A DNA stretch of 22,459 nt, taken from the IMG/VR virus record IMGVR_UViG_3300043427_000948, positions 1 through 22,459 of that record; one strand, 5' to 3'. Both the position numbers and the translations under genes were made by a program. The DNA is from a virus. Below, in pieces: positions 7,729-14,134 of the stretch. Position 1 is the first letter of the stretch. Each line of letters opens with the position of its first letter. The notes under the pieces were generated by a model. The model saw only the letters and a program-made list of their open reading frames with translations, was not told where the DNA came from and ran no database searches.

Positions 7729-10463
7729 TATGATCCGCCTCCAAACGTTCCACCAAGTCTAATGTAATCAGTGGGACTACTAGTCGCCGATGAAGTCCAT
7801 GTGGGATTAGTGGTATGGTAAACAGTTATCCTGTATCCCACTTTGCCAGTACCACCTGTGAAAAACGCTTCACCAGAGTGTGCACCTGAAAAAGTTCTAA
7901 TCTGTCCACTGGCTGGTAACGGAGCATCTACGTTTGAGTCGTAGATGGTTTCTATTGTGGATGACCAAGTATCGTAAGGATCATTGGTTAAGCTAGGCTC
8001 CGATTTGCTATTAATTACTACTCTGGTAACATTGCTGATATCAACAAATTTATATCCTTGAGCATAAATTTGAGCACCACCGCCATCTACTGTGCCTGTG
8101 TCAATTTGACCAAAACTTAGATTACTAGCATACGGATTCGCGCTGAGGGTTGTAGTTGTGGTAGTAGTTCCAGGAGCTGCTGTAGTTGTGGTAGATGTAG
8201 TGGTGGTAGTAGTTCCAGGAGCTGCTGTAGTTGTGGTAGTAGTTCCAGGAGCTGCTGTAGTGGTAGTAGTAGTTCCAGGAGCTGCTGTAGTTGTGGTAGA
8301 TGTAGTGGTAGTAGTAGTTCCAGGAGCTGCTGTAGTTGTGGTAGATGTAGTGGTGGTAGTAGTTCCAGGAGCTGCTGTAGTGGTAGTAGTAGTTCCAGGA
8401 GCTGCTGTAGTTGTGGTAGATGTAGTGGTGGGCCCAGGAGCTGCCGTAGTTGTGGTAGTAGTTGTACTAGCAATTCTATTTTGTGTATAGGTAAATGTAG
8501 CTTTCTCTGTGCCACTGACAGCATCTATGGTATATACAAATTCTGTACTGGTTGTGTCATTGGCCGGCGACTCAAATCTAATTGGGAAAAATACCTCACG
8601 TTGTTCGCCACTCATAATATTAAACGACACAGGACTAATAAAGACATTACTGCTCGCTGGCGCTGTGTTCACTGACATGATCACAGGGTAAAATGCCATT
8701 GGAGTACCATTGGCAGCAAACAAATAAGTATTACCTAGTGTGCTTATACTATTAGTACTAAATGCAATATTAACATTGACATTGGCAGGACTAAAATATA
8801 AATCAATATTGGCCAATGGTGGAGGTGCAGTAGTAGGTGGAGGATATGTAGCCTCAGGCAAAGCGTTGAGATAAGCTGGATTGAAATCACTTTTAACATC
8901 ATAAGTTATTACACTGGCTGTACCCCGATCGTCGGCTCTGAATTCTACAACCGGTCTGGTTAATCCATCAACTACTTCATAGCGCATGTTGGTAATAATT
9001 CCAACATCGTCTTTTTCGGTATAGCTTTCACGCCATTCGCAACTATTGCTACCTGGATCAACCGCAAATTTAATTTGCCCAACACGAAATTTATTATTAC
9101 GCTGTACACTGTAAAATACACGACCCTGCTTAAATCTTGGACTTAGTGCAACATTGGCACTGGTATTGTTGGTTACTGTAATACTGCGTCCAATGGTTTG
9201 ATGCGAATTACCAAATTTGATCTGACTGTTTGGGTCGGTACTGATAATTTCAGTGGCACCATGAAACACTGTGGGGAAGTAATAATCATCCTTGTCATTT
9301 CTGAAAAATACATCGGCAATGCTGTGACTAGCATTGCCACTAAAGGTAATTACCGAACTTATGGGATTAGCAGTGGCTAATTGTCCACGACCAACATTTA
9401 AAAATGTATTGGTGCTGGTCAGCACACCTTTGAGATGAGGTTCAACTCTGATGCCTTCCTTGGCTATTCTATCAAATACACTGTCAGTGATTCGGGTACT
9501 AGCATGCGGAGGAGCGGCTGTAAACGTGGTGAAAAATACACCATAATAACTATTACTAAAGGTACAGCGTGTAACACTTACATCACTAAGTCCAATATTA
9601 CTGCTTAATAATAAATTGGTGCTAGATCCTGAAAAATCACATTCAACTACTCTAATAGATTTAGCGGCCAAGTATGTACTTTTGAACGCTACACCATTGC
9701 TGATAGAACTAGTGGTTGGTGTGGTTAAGTTACCAATGAATCGACACCTAAACAAACTTACATCACTGGCACTTTCAAACAGTGCAATGTCTCGATCAAA
9801 GGTGTTTTCAAACGTAATATTATTAATGGCAATAGGACCAGGTGCCATGCCGTTGCTGTTAATACGCTCATCAAAGATACCGGTACTGGTTGTGCTTTTA
9901 ATCAAGCAAGTAGAGGCTGGGCTCATTTGCCTGATAATAACAGCACCTTCACCGATACCATTCAAATAAGTAAATGGCGGTAAACGCAGTTCTCCATAGA
10001 CCACGTAAACACCAGGATAAAAATTTACATGTCGTCTGGTAGGATAATTAGTGAAAGCACCCAATTTATTATAAACTTCGTCAATAGCACGTTGTATGGC
10101 ATCTAGATCGTCAGTGAAGCCGTCACCTACAGCACCAAAGTCTTTTACATTGATAAAGTCGTCTAGCTTGTCCTGTAGACTGCGTAAAGTAGGACTTAGT
10201 ATAGTAGGTCCGCTTTGTGCATCATAACCACCTAACAGGCCGCGAAATCTATAGGTAAATGTGGCTAAACCATTGGTACGGAGGCTGTGTTCTGTGAGTA
10301 TTTCAGTGTTACCAATATAGGGACTGCCTTCATCTAAATTACCATTACCAATGAATAATCTTAGTTTGTCAACAGCCCATCCAAATTCGCCGCCGGCTAG
10401 CTGACCTAGGTCCTGTAATAGGCCTTTGCGTACTTGAATTTGACTTATCTGTAATACAGCCAT
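7728..10463 (-). CDS. Beta-helix tailspike / receptor-binding protein with Thr-rich repeats
   Basis: This is a 911-residue adhesin. Residues 1-60 (ISQIQVRKG, QLAGGEFGW, LRLFIGNG, TEILTEH) are the N-terminal module seen on many phage fibre proteins that attach to the virion. Residues of about 102-130 carry the pectate-lyase-like start INVKDFGAVGDGFTDDLDAI, followed by a right-handed beta-helix to about 430. The helix is rich in N, S and T turns and short strands, as in tailspikes that bind or cut polysaccharide. Beta-rich segments follow, with a PPPTTAPPP hinge at 541-549. Residues 667-772 are a Thr-rich tract with eight AAPG units, and 773-911 form a C-terminal tip domain. Whether the spike is an active depolymerase cannot be seen. 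A ribosome binding site (AGGA) precedes the ATG. Confidence 0.9.
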   Translation of the reverse strand: MAVLQISQIQVRKGLLQDLGQLAGGEFGWAVDKLRLFIGNGNLDEGSPYIGNTEILTEHSLRTNGLATFTYRFRGLLGGYDAQSGPTILSPTLRSLQDKLDDFINVKDFGAVGDGFTDDLDAIQRAIDEVYNKLGAFTNYPTRRHVNFYPGVYVVYGELRLPPFTYLNGIGEGAVIIRQMSPASTCLIKSTTSTGIFDERINSNGMAPGPIAINNITFENTFDRDIALFESASDVSLFRCRFIGNLTTPTTSSISNGVAFKSTYLAAKSIRVVECDFSGSSTNLLLSSNIGLSDVSVTRCTFSNSYYGVFFTTFTAAPPHASTRITDSVFDRIAKEGIRVEPHLKGVLTSTNTFLNVGRGQLATANPISSVITFSGNASHSIADVFFRNDKDDYYFPTVFHGATEIISTDPNSQIKFGNSHQTIGRSITVTNNTSANVALSPRFKQGRVFYSVQRNNKFRVGQIKFAVDPGSNSCEWRESYTEKDDVGIITNMRYEVVDGLTRPVVEFRADDRGTASVITYDVKSDFNPAYLNALPEATYPPPTTAPPPLANIDLYFSPANVNVNIAFSTNSISTLGNTYLFAANGTPMAFYPVIMSVNTAPASSNVFISPVSFNIMSGEQREVFFPIRFESPANDTTSTEFVYTIDAVSGTEKATFTYTQNRIASTTTTTTTAAPGPTTTSTTTTAAPGTTTTTTAAPGTTTTTTSTTTTAAPGTTTTTTSTTTTAAPGTTTTTTAAPGTTTTTTAAPGTTTTTTSTTTTAAPGTTTTTTTLSANPYASNLSFGQIDTGTVDGGGAQIYAQGYKFVDISNVTRVVINSKSEPSLTNDPYDTWSSTIETIYDSNVDAPLPASGQIRTFSGAHSGEAFFTGGTGKVGYRITVYHTTNPTWTSSATSSPTDYIRLGGTFGGGS
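8148..8465 (-). repeat. Tandem Thr-Ala-Pro-Gly coding repeat in the tailspike
   Basis: Eight copies of an AAPG unit are joined by runs of 6 to 11 residues, nearly all threonine. They fall into two module lengths: 30 bp (TTTTTTAAPG) and 45 bp (TTTTTTSTTTTAAPG). The order from the N-terminal side is an irregular first pair, then 30, 45, 45, 30, 30, 45. The near-identical DNA repeats (core CCAGGAGCTGC on the plus strand) make copy number prone to slippage. The tract keeps frame throughout and acts as a mucin-like spacer between the beta-helix part and the C-terminal tip. Confidence 0.95.
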
Positions 10464-10487
10464 GTGATCCTGTCCCCTATTGAGTAT

Positions 10488-11183
10488 TTACCGTAGGCGA
10501 TAGTACTCGCTGACTCGATCACACCAACGCTGAGTCCAATGGTCAAAGTCTTGGGGTTCTAAGACAAATTCTTGGTACTCTGGTTCAGCATTGTCAGCAG
10601 GTTTTACACACATCATGATCACACCTTTGCGTATGTTAGTGCCATAAACTTCATTGTGTGCCAGCGCATAAGCTGTGATTTGTAGAAAATAATCATCGAC
10701 CCACTCTCTGCGCTTGGGCTTGTTGCTTTGTTTAAAATCCAGAATAGCTTGTTCACCATTGTGCACACCTACACAGTCTGTGGTACCGGCATACAGTTCT
10801 GGAAAGTACAGTGGAACTTCATTGCCCCATACTTCAGACACGTTGCAAAGACCAGATTCAATGATCTTCATGGCCATTCGATGACTGCGTTGGCTTTCTG
10901 GATGTGAACCTGGTGTGCCTGCTAGGCCAGTTTGCACATAAGTTTCCAGCCATTTGTGCATTCTTGTGCCACGACCGGCTGCTTCTGTGGTAATGGCCTG
11001 TGCTTGCTGCTCGCCTACTCTACGACGCCATTCGGCTAGAGCTTGACGTGCTTCTGCAGGTTTGGTACGATCAAGTATGGTGGTAACCGAAGGAACTCGA
11101 TCACCATTTGGAGTAACATAATAGCGTACTCCATCTATACTTTGTCGGTTTATTGAATGATAGTTAAATTTATTGTTTAGCAT
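10488..11183 (-). CDS. PD-(D/E)XK exonuclease, RecB/MGME1-like
   Basis: This is a 231-residue single-domain nuclease. Motifs appear in the order expected for the RecB-type PD-(D/E)XK family: a helical H76-K-W-L-E80 segment (GTRMHKWLE), then N-E122-VPL, the acidic Asp136 in TTDCVG, the metal-binding core ILD149-F-K151-Q, and the Q168-ITAY172 motif that is typical of RecB-like and MGME1-like nucleases. It probably degrades or trims single-stranded or duplex DNA ends during replication, recombination or host DNA turnover. It has no visible Shine-Dalgarno site, but a sigma70-like promoter predicts a transcript starting about at the ATG. This promoter separates it from the unknown genes upstream. 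Confidence 0.87.
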   Translation of the reverse strand: MLNNKFNYHSINRQSIDGVRYYVTPNGDRVPSVTTILDRTKPAEARQALAEWRRRVGEQQAQAITTEAAGRGTRMHKWLETYVQTGLAGTPGSHPESQRSHRMAMKIIESGLCNVSEVWGNEVPLYFPELYAGTTDCVGVHNGEQAILDFKQSNKPKRREWVDDYFLQITAYALAHNEVYGTNIRKGVIMMCVKPADNAEPEYQEFVLEPQDFDHWTQRWCDRVSEYYRLR

Positions 11184-11207
11184 ACTATTGACTATAATAG
11201 CATACTA
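11178..11207. repeat. Direct repeat around the exonuclease start
   Basis: The plus-strand 10-mer TAGCATACTA occurs at 11178-11187 and again at 11198-11207, a 20-bp period of about two helical turns. One copy contains the exonuclease ATG. The other lies just upstream of the -10 box and, on the minus strand, contains a second ATG that opens a three-codon frame (ATG CTA TTA TAG). The pair looks like an operator flanking the start site. Confidence 0.55.
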
Positions 11208-11222
11208 GGACCTAAGTTGCAA
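11194..11222 (-). promoter_or_regulatory. Sigma70-like promoter of the exonuclease gene
   Basis: On the minus strand TTGCAA (11217-11222, four of six consensus bases) and TATTAT (11194-11199, five of six) are 17 bases apart. The start site would fall within a few bases of the exonuclease ATG at 11183, giving a nearly leaderless message. This fits the absence of a ribosome binding site there. Confidence 0.42.
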
Positions 11223-11225
11223 CAG

Positions 11226-11609
11226 TTATGTACGCTTTTTCGCAGCTCTTTTGGCCATAGATGCTACTGTGGCTTGTGGATTGGCGCTAGGCTCATCACG
11301 ATCACGGTCGGGACTAGTTATGTCAATGGGCTCTTCATCGTCAGGGTCCATTGGATGCAAGTGCACATAACGCACGCCGAAATCATCTGTGCTGATGCTC
11401 TTAATCAAATTCTGCACAGCTGGATTATCCTTTTGAGCGTCCAACAACAGATCCACGTTAAACATCTCACTACCTGGCTTCTTTCTAACCAAGTTGACCA
11501 GACTGTCTACACGAATTTGATCAGTTTCGCCTCTTAGTGTTTCCAGCGTGTTGATTAAGTTATTGGTTGAGGGTGTGATATCCTCAACCATAAACTCATG
11601 TGCTCTCAT
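11226..11609 (-). CDS. Conserved-type phage protein with MRAHEF N-terminus
   Basis: This 127-residue protein starts with MRAHEFMVED, a short amphipathic N-terminus with a Glu at position 9 that resembles phage propeptides, though less exactly than the genes at 14135-16571. Residues of about 17-75 are helical (LINTLETLRG, SLVNLVRKKPG, NLIKSI). Residues of about 78-115 are very acidic and Pro-rich (MDPDDEEP, SPDRDRDEP), and the end is basic (KRAAKKRT). No enzyme motif is visible. The ATG overlaps the stop of the preceding gene (TAATG), so the two are coupled. A structural, scaffold-like or head-internal protein is possible, but the role is unknown. Confidence 0.75.
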   Translation of the reverse strand: MRAHEFMVEDITPSTNNLINTLETLRGETDQIRVDSLVNLVRKKPGSEMFNVDLLLDAQKDNPAVQNLIKSISTDDFGVRYVHLHPMDPDDEEPIDITSPDRDRDEPSANPQATVASMAKRAAKKRT

Positions 11610-12304
11610 TAACGCTTTTCTCTGCCAATGGGTTCTGTGCCGCCAGCAGCAGCGTCGGTACCAGCAAACTCGTCGGGTGCCATATCAGTGTCTAGGTCAC
11701 TGGGTTCACCTAGTGTAGGAGCAGCAGAAGGCATATCTAAACCACTGCCGGGCATGCCCGCACCGCCCATCATACCTGCACCTTCTTCGCCGGCTAGTTG
11801 ACGAGCTGAAGAATCAGCAGTTTCACGAGCAGTGGCTAGCTCTTGACTGATACTTTGTAGTAGGTCGCCCATGGCTGACTTGAACTGATCGGCTTCTTGC
11901 ATGCCAATTTGGTCACGGATGGTATCAATGAGAGCTGGTAGTTGTTCTACCTGCATCTTGCTAACTTTTTCAACCATGTCCTGGATGCTGTCCACCATGT
12001 CTTTGGCTGCGAGTATCGCTTCGCTCTTGCCCATCTCGCTTTCCATAAGATGCTGGTTTTCACGCATCCATTTACCTAGGCTTTCACGCACCATGAGTAA
12101 CTCCATGTACTTGGGATTACGTTCAGCAGTGTGTACGCCATAGCTACGACGGATACGAGCAATGTTTTCTGAAACTAGATTGTTAAGCTGTTGAGCTTTA
12201 GAGAATGTTAGACGATTGTAGTCTAAGCTAAATCCGAAACGGCTTTGCATAAGTGAATTCATCCTTTTAGAAGAAGCTGCGGGATTAATATCAGATAGGT
12301 TCAT
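11609..12304 (-). CDS. Helical, acidic-tailed phage protein of unknown function
   Basis: This 231-residue protein starts MNLSDINPAASSKRMN, with a ribosome binding site (AGGA) nine bases before the ATG. Residues of about 85-165 are strongly helical with heptad-like hydrophobics (MVDSIQDMVEKVSKM, LPALIDTIRDQIG, MGDLLQSISQELATA), suggesting a coiled coil. From about 172 to the end it is Gly/Met/Pro/Asp-rich and disordered-looking (GAGMMGGAGMPG, DLDTDMAPDEF). Helical, acidic proteins like this in T4-like phages include prohead core proteins, but I cannot match it to a specific one. It is coupled to the 127-residue gene downstream. Confidence 0.75.
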   Translation of the reverse strand: MNLSDINPAASSKRMNSLMQSRFGFSLDYNRLTFSKAQQLNNLVSENIARIRRSYGVHTAERNPKYMELLMVRESLGKWMRENQHLMESEMGKSEAILAAKDMVDSIQDMVEKVSKMQVEQLPALIDTIRDQIGMQEADQFKSAMGDLLQSISQELATARETADSSARQLAGEEGAGMMGGAGMPGSGLDMPSAAPTLGEPSDLDTDMAPDEFAGTDAAAGGTEPIGREKR

Positions 12305-12314
12305 AATGGTATTC

Positions 12315-12833
12315 CTAAAGGTTATAGTATTTAGCCATCTTCAAAGTTTTCGCCAATAACTGCTTGTGATGTTGGAGCTGCATTTGAGTATGATTATACC
12401 TACACAAATAGAGATCTTGCTGATGTGTATTACGACGTTGAGAGGCCTGCTGATATCTAAGTTTAAATCTTTGGGTTTCTTGGGTTAATCGTGTGATGTT
12501 TTGATCATGTGTCAACAGCTGATCGGCCACTTCACTGCGTCCTATTTGCTGTAGTACAGCATACAACAATGCAGATTCCTGATCGGTGAATTCTAGTTCA
12601 CGATCATTGTAGCGATAGATCATGCTCCATGAGTCATGATTGCGCCTTACTGCATAATTGCCAATTAAAAATCCAGCATTACCCAGTGGAACAATTATGG
12701 GCTTTTGACGATCGGCGTTGGTTTTGTCTAATAGAGCTTGCAGTTCTTTGCGTGTCCAGGTACGCACTCGGCGTACCTCTGCACGCACTGCTTGTTCAAT
12801 GGTTGACTTGTTTGCGATAATGGATTTGTCCAT
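12315..12833 (-). CDS. Conserved-type phage protein with helical basic C-terminus
   Basis: This 172-residue protein has an N-terminal helix (IEQAVRAEVRRVRTWTRKEL). A compact beta part follows around residues 47-80 (IIVPLGNAGFLIGNYAVRR, WSMIYRYNDRELEF), then a long Gln/Arg-rich helical tail from about 110 (ITRLTQETQRFKLRYQQA). The domain order resembles small unknown proteins in T4-like aquatic phages. No catalytic residues stand out. Its first 38 bases overlap the end of the 71-residue gene in another frame, a compact arrangement typical of coupled phage genes. The function is unknown. Confidence 0.72.
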   Translation of the reverse strand: MDKSIIANKSTIEQAVRAEVRRVRTWTRKELQALLDKTNADRQKPIIVPLGNAGFLIGNYAVRRNHDSWSMIYRYNDRELEFTDQESALLYAVLQQIGRSEVADQLLTHDQNITRLTQETQRFKLRYQQASQRRNTHQQDLYLCRYNHTQMQLQHHKQLLAKTLKMAKYYNL

Positions 12834-13011
12834 CTGTGTTTTTTCTTACTAAGACACCTTTGTTAACTAGTTGATTTGCTAGAACCTGTTCACGTTCGGT
12901 CAGGTCCTGTTTATTGATTGTGTGTTCAGCATTGTCAAAACGGGACAAAACATCCGACTCTTCATTAGTTATGGGCATTCTGAGCCCATTGATAAATTCT
13001 ACTATTTTCAT
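12796..13011 (-). CDS. 71-residue protein, possible winged-helix fold
   Basis: The start ATG overlaps the stop of the membrane-anchored coiled-coil gene (ATGA). The product begins MKIVEFINGLRMPITNEE. Residues of about 33-66 (NKQDLTEREQVLANQLVNKGVLVRK, then GQIHY) have the helix then strand-turn-strand pattern of a small winged helix, which suggests nucleic-acid or protein binding without proving it. It overlaps the following gene by 38 bases. It is likely real because of the coupling and the protein-like composition. The function is unknown. Confidence 0.72.
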   Translation of the reverse strand: MKIVEFINGLRMPITNEESDVLSRFDNAEHTINKQDLTEREQVLANQLVNKGVLVRKNTDGQIHYRKQVNH

Positions 13012-13265
13012 CGATTAAGTGCTACTACCAGTGTAACAATAGCTCCGATCAATACCACAATTAGGCTGGTACCAATGGTAATCAATTGTTTATTGTGTTT
13101 ATCGGTAGCGTCCGACAAACTGTTCTTGATTTCTGAGATCATTCCTTCCATTGATGTAACTTTGCTATCTAGAGTATCTAATTTCATGTTCAATTGACGG
13201 TAACGCTCTGCACACAACTCCACATGGGCCTCCAGATTTTCTTTTTCTATACTGCTCGTAGTCAT
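13008..13265 (-). CDS. Coiled-coil protein with C-terminal membrane anchor
   Basis: I start this 85-residue protein at the ATG at 13265, with GGAAA about eight bases upstream, rather than at a TTG 18 bases earlier that has no binding site. The N-terminal two thirds are hydrophilic and helical with heptads (EKENLEAHVELCAERYRQL, LDTLDSKVTSMEGMISEI). Residues of about 61-82 (LITIGTSLIVVLIGAIVTLVVAL) form one membrane span, and the chain ends in NR. This layout resembles XhlA-type membrane-associated proteins found near lysis genes, but no lysin or holin gene is adjacent. A membrane-anchored spacer or lysis accessory is possible. The stop overlaps the start of the 71-residue gene. Confidence 0.77.
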   Translation of the reverse strand: MTTSSIEKENLEAHVELCAERYRQLNMKLDTLDSKVTSMEGMISEIKNSLSDATDKHNKQLITIGTSLIVVLIGAIVTLVVALNR

Positions 13266-13320
13266 ATTTAGGTTTCCAGGCAATAGGTAAGGCTAGACTT
13301 AAGCCGGCCATTGTTACTAT

Positions 13321-13722
13321 TTAATCCATTTGCCTAATATATAGGTTCTTTAAGATACCATCACTACAAAACACCGAATAAGGCAAACTCACAGTTTCAT
13401 TTAATCCTGTGATAACAGGTACATTATCAAAGTCTCGATATAATTGTGCCACTGAATCGGCGACATGATAATCAGCTTGAAACATAAATTTCCAACATTG
13501 TTGCTGCCCACGATAGTAACTACCAAAATCATGAGCAGACATTTGTACTAATTTTGGATCTCCGGGCATTGCTATGATCTGCACCTGTTGGCGTAGGCTA
13601 ACTATCTGGTGAGCTGTTTCCCAATTACGTTGTTGATTTCTAGCAGGTTGATTTTCTGTGTTATTGTTTATTTCCCCGGTAGCAGTAATATCTATCAGAG
13701 TGTATACAGCATAGGTCTTCAT
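13321..13722 (-). CDS. Conserved-type small phage protein, function unknown
   Basis: This 133-residue protein opens with MKTYAVYTLIDITATGE, a strand that probably forms part of an alpha-beta fold. RNQQRNWETAHQIVSL (helix) and QVQIIAMPGD (strand) follow. The C-terminal half has aromatic strands (WKFMFQADYH, LPYSVFCSDG) and ends LYIRQMD. The MKTY start here continues as a strand and lacks the cleavage-like Glu motif, so I do not group it with the capsid-targeted candidates. It is the first gene after the terminator at 13754-13780. No ribosome binding site or convincing promoter is visible ahead of its ATG. The role is unknown. Confidence 0.75.
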   Translation of the reverse strand: MKTYAVYTLIDITATGEINNNTENQPARNQQRNWETAHQIVSLRQQVQIIAMPGDPKLVQMSAHDFGSYYRGQQQCWKFMFQADYHVADSVAQLYRDFDNVPVITGLNETVSLPYSVFCSDGILKNLYIRQMD

Positions 13723-13753
13723 ATACGATATTTACTAGCAGAAAACACAGCCA

Positions 13754-13780
13754 ATAAAAAAGCCCTACTAGGTAGGGCTT
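13754..13780 (-). terminator. Rho-independent terminator after the 91-residue gene
   Basis: On the minus strand AAGCCCTAC pairs perfectly with GTAGGGCTT across a three-base loop, and the stem runs into six Ts. This is a textbook intrinsic terminator for transcripts going left. It lies about 20 bases past the stop of the 91-residue gene. The plus strand has no T tract after the stem, so it works in one direction. Confidence 0.93.
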
Positions 13781-13801
13781 AGGGTTGCAACTGATTCTAA
13801 A

Positions 13802-14077
13802 TTAGAATGTTAAGTTGCTGGTTGTGATGCCAGTCATTGGTGTGTTAGCAGCATTGCTGATGTCTGCACCTTCAATAACCATGTTTACTGCTGTGCTGCT
13901 GGCTGCTGTAAATGCACCAATAGCTGTGATTGTGCTAGTAGACTGAATAGCTTGAACTAGAGCTTCTAGGTCTGCCTGGCTCATTGCTGTACCTTTTGTA
14001 AAGGTCTTGAAATATAGATCACGACCTACTTGCTCCATCGGAGCTGCTGCACCATTAACTCTTGCGAATACGGCCAT
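13802..14077 (-). CDS. Small single-gene late protein, probable virion component
   Basis: This 91-residue protein starts MAVFARVNGAAAPMEQVG. It has a short central helix (SQADLEALVQAIQS) and Ala/Thr/Ser-rich strands to the C-terminus (GAFTAASSTAVNMVIEG, GITTSNLTF). The gene stands alone between a probable T4-type late promoter and a strong intrinsic terminator, and it has a good ribosome binding site (GAAAGGAA). This is the pattern of an abundant late product. The Ala/Thr-rich beta composition would suit a small capsid or tail surface protein. That is an inference from context, since I recognise no family. Confidence 0.82.
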   Translation of the reverse strand: MAVFARVNGAAAPMEQVGRDLYFKTFTKGTAMSQADLEALVQAIQSTSTITAIGAFTAASSTAVNMVIEGADISNAANTPMTGITTSNLTF

Positions 14078-14119
14078 TTTAATTTCCTTTCTAAATGTTT
14101 ACGCTTTCACGTATGTATT

Positions 14120-14127
14120 TATTTATC
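14120..14127 (-). promoter_or_regulatory. Probable T4-type late promoter
   Basis: The minus strand reads GATAAATA, one base from the T4 late box TATAAATA. It lies about 43 bases before the ATG of the 91-residue gene, and no -35 box is needed for late promoters. The single-gene unit it would drive ends in a strong terminator. Confidence 0.48.
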
Positions 14128-14134
14128 AAACTGG

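Noticed and set aside
8148-8465. Regular repeats that might suggest a CRISPR array
   Set aside because: The units are contiguous coding modules of 30 and 45 bp with no unique spacers, and they keep the tailspike frame.
8158-8490. 110-codon plus-strand frame rich in Val, Pro, Gly and Ala
   Set aside because: It is the antisense reading of the tailspike Thr repeat and stays open only because of the repeat composition. No other gene uses the plus strand.
7728-10463. Diversity-generating retroelement acting on the tailspike
   Set aside because: No reverse transcriptase gene and no template repeat matching the spike C-terminus are visible in the window.
10485-10492. GGTAAATA box before the tailspike gene
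   Set aside because: Two mismatches to the late consensus and partial overlap with the end of the exonuclease gene make it too weak to call.
13321-13722. MKTY start of the 133-residue gene as another capsid-targeting leader
   Set aside because: The sequence continues as a beta strand (AVYTLIDIT) without an (I/L)-x-E cleavage motif near residue 10.
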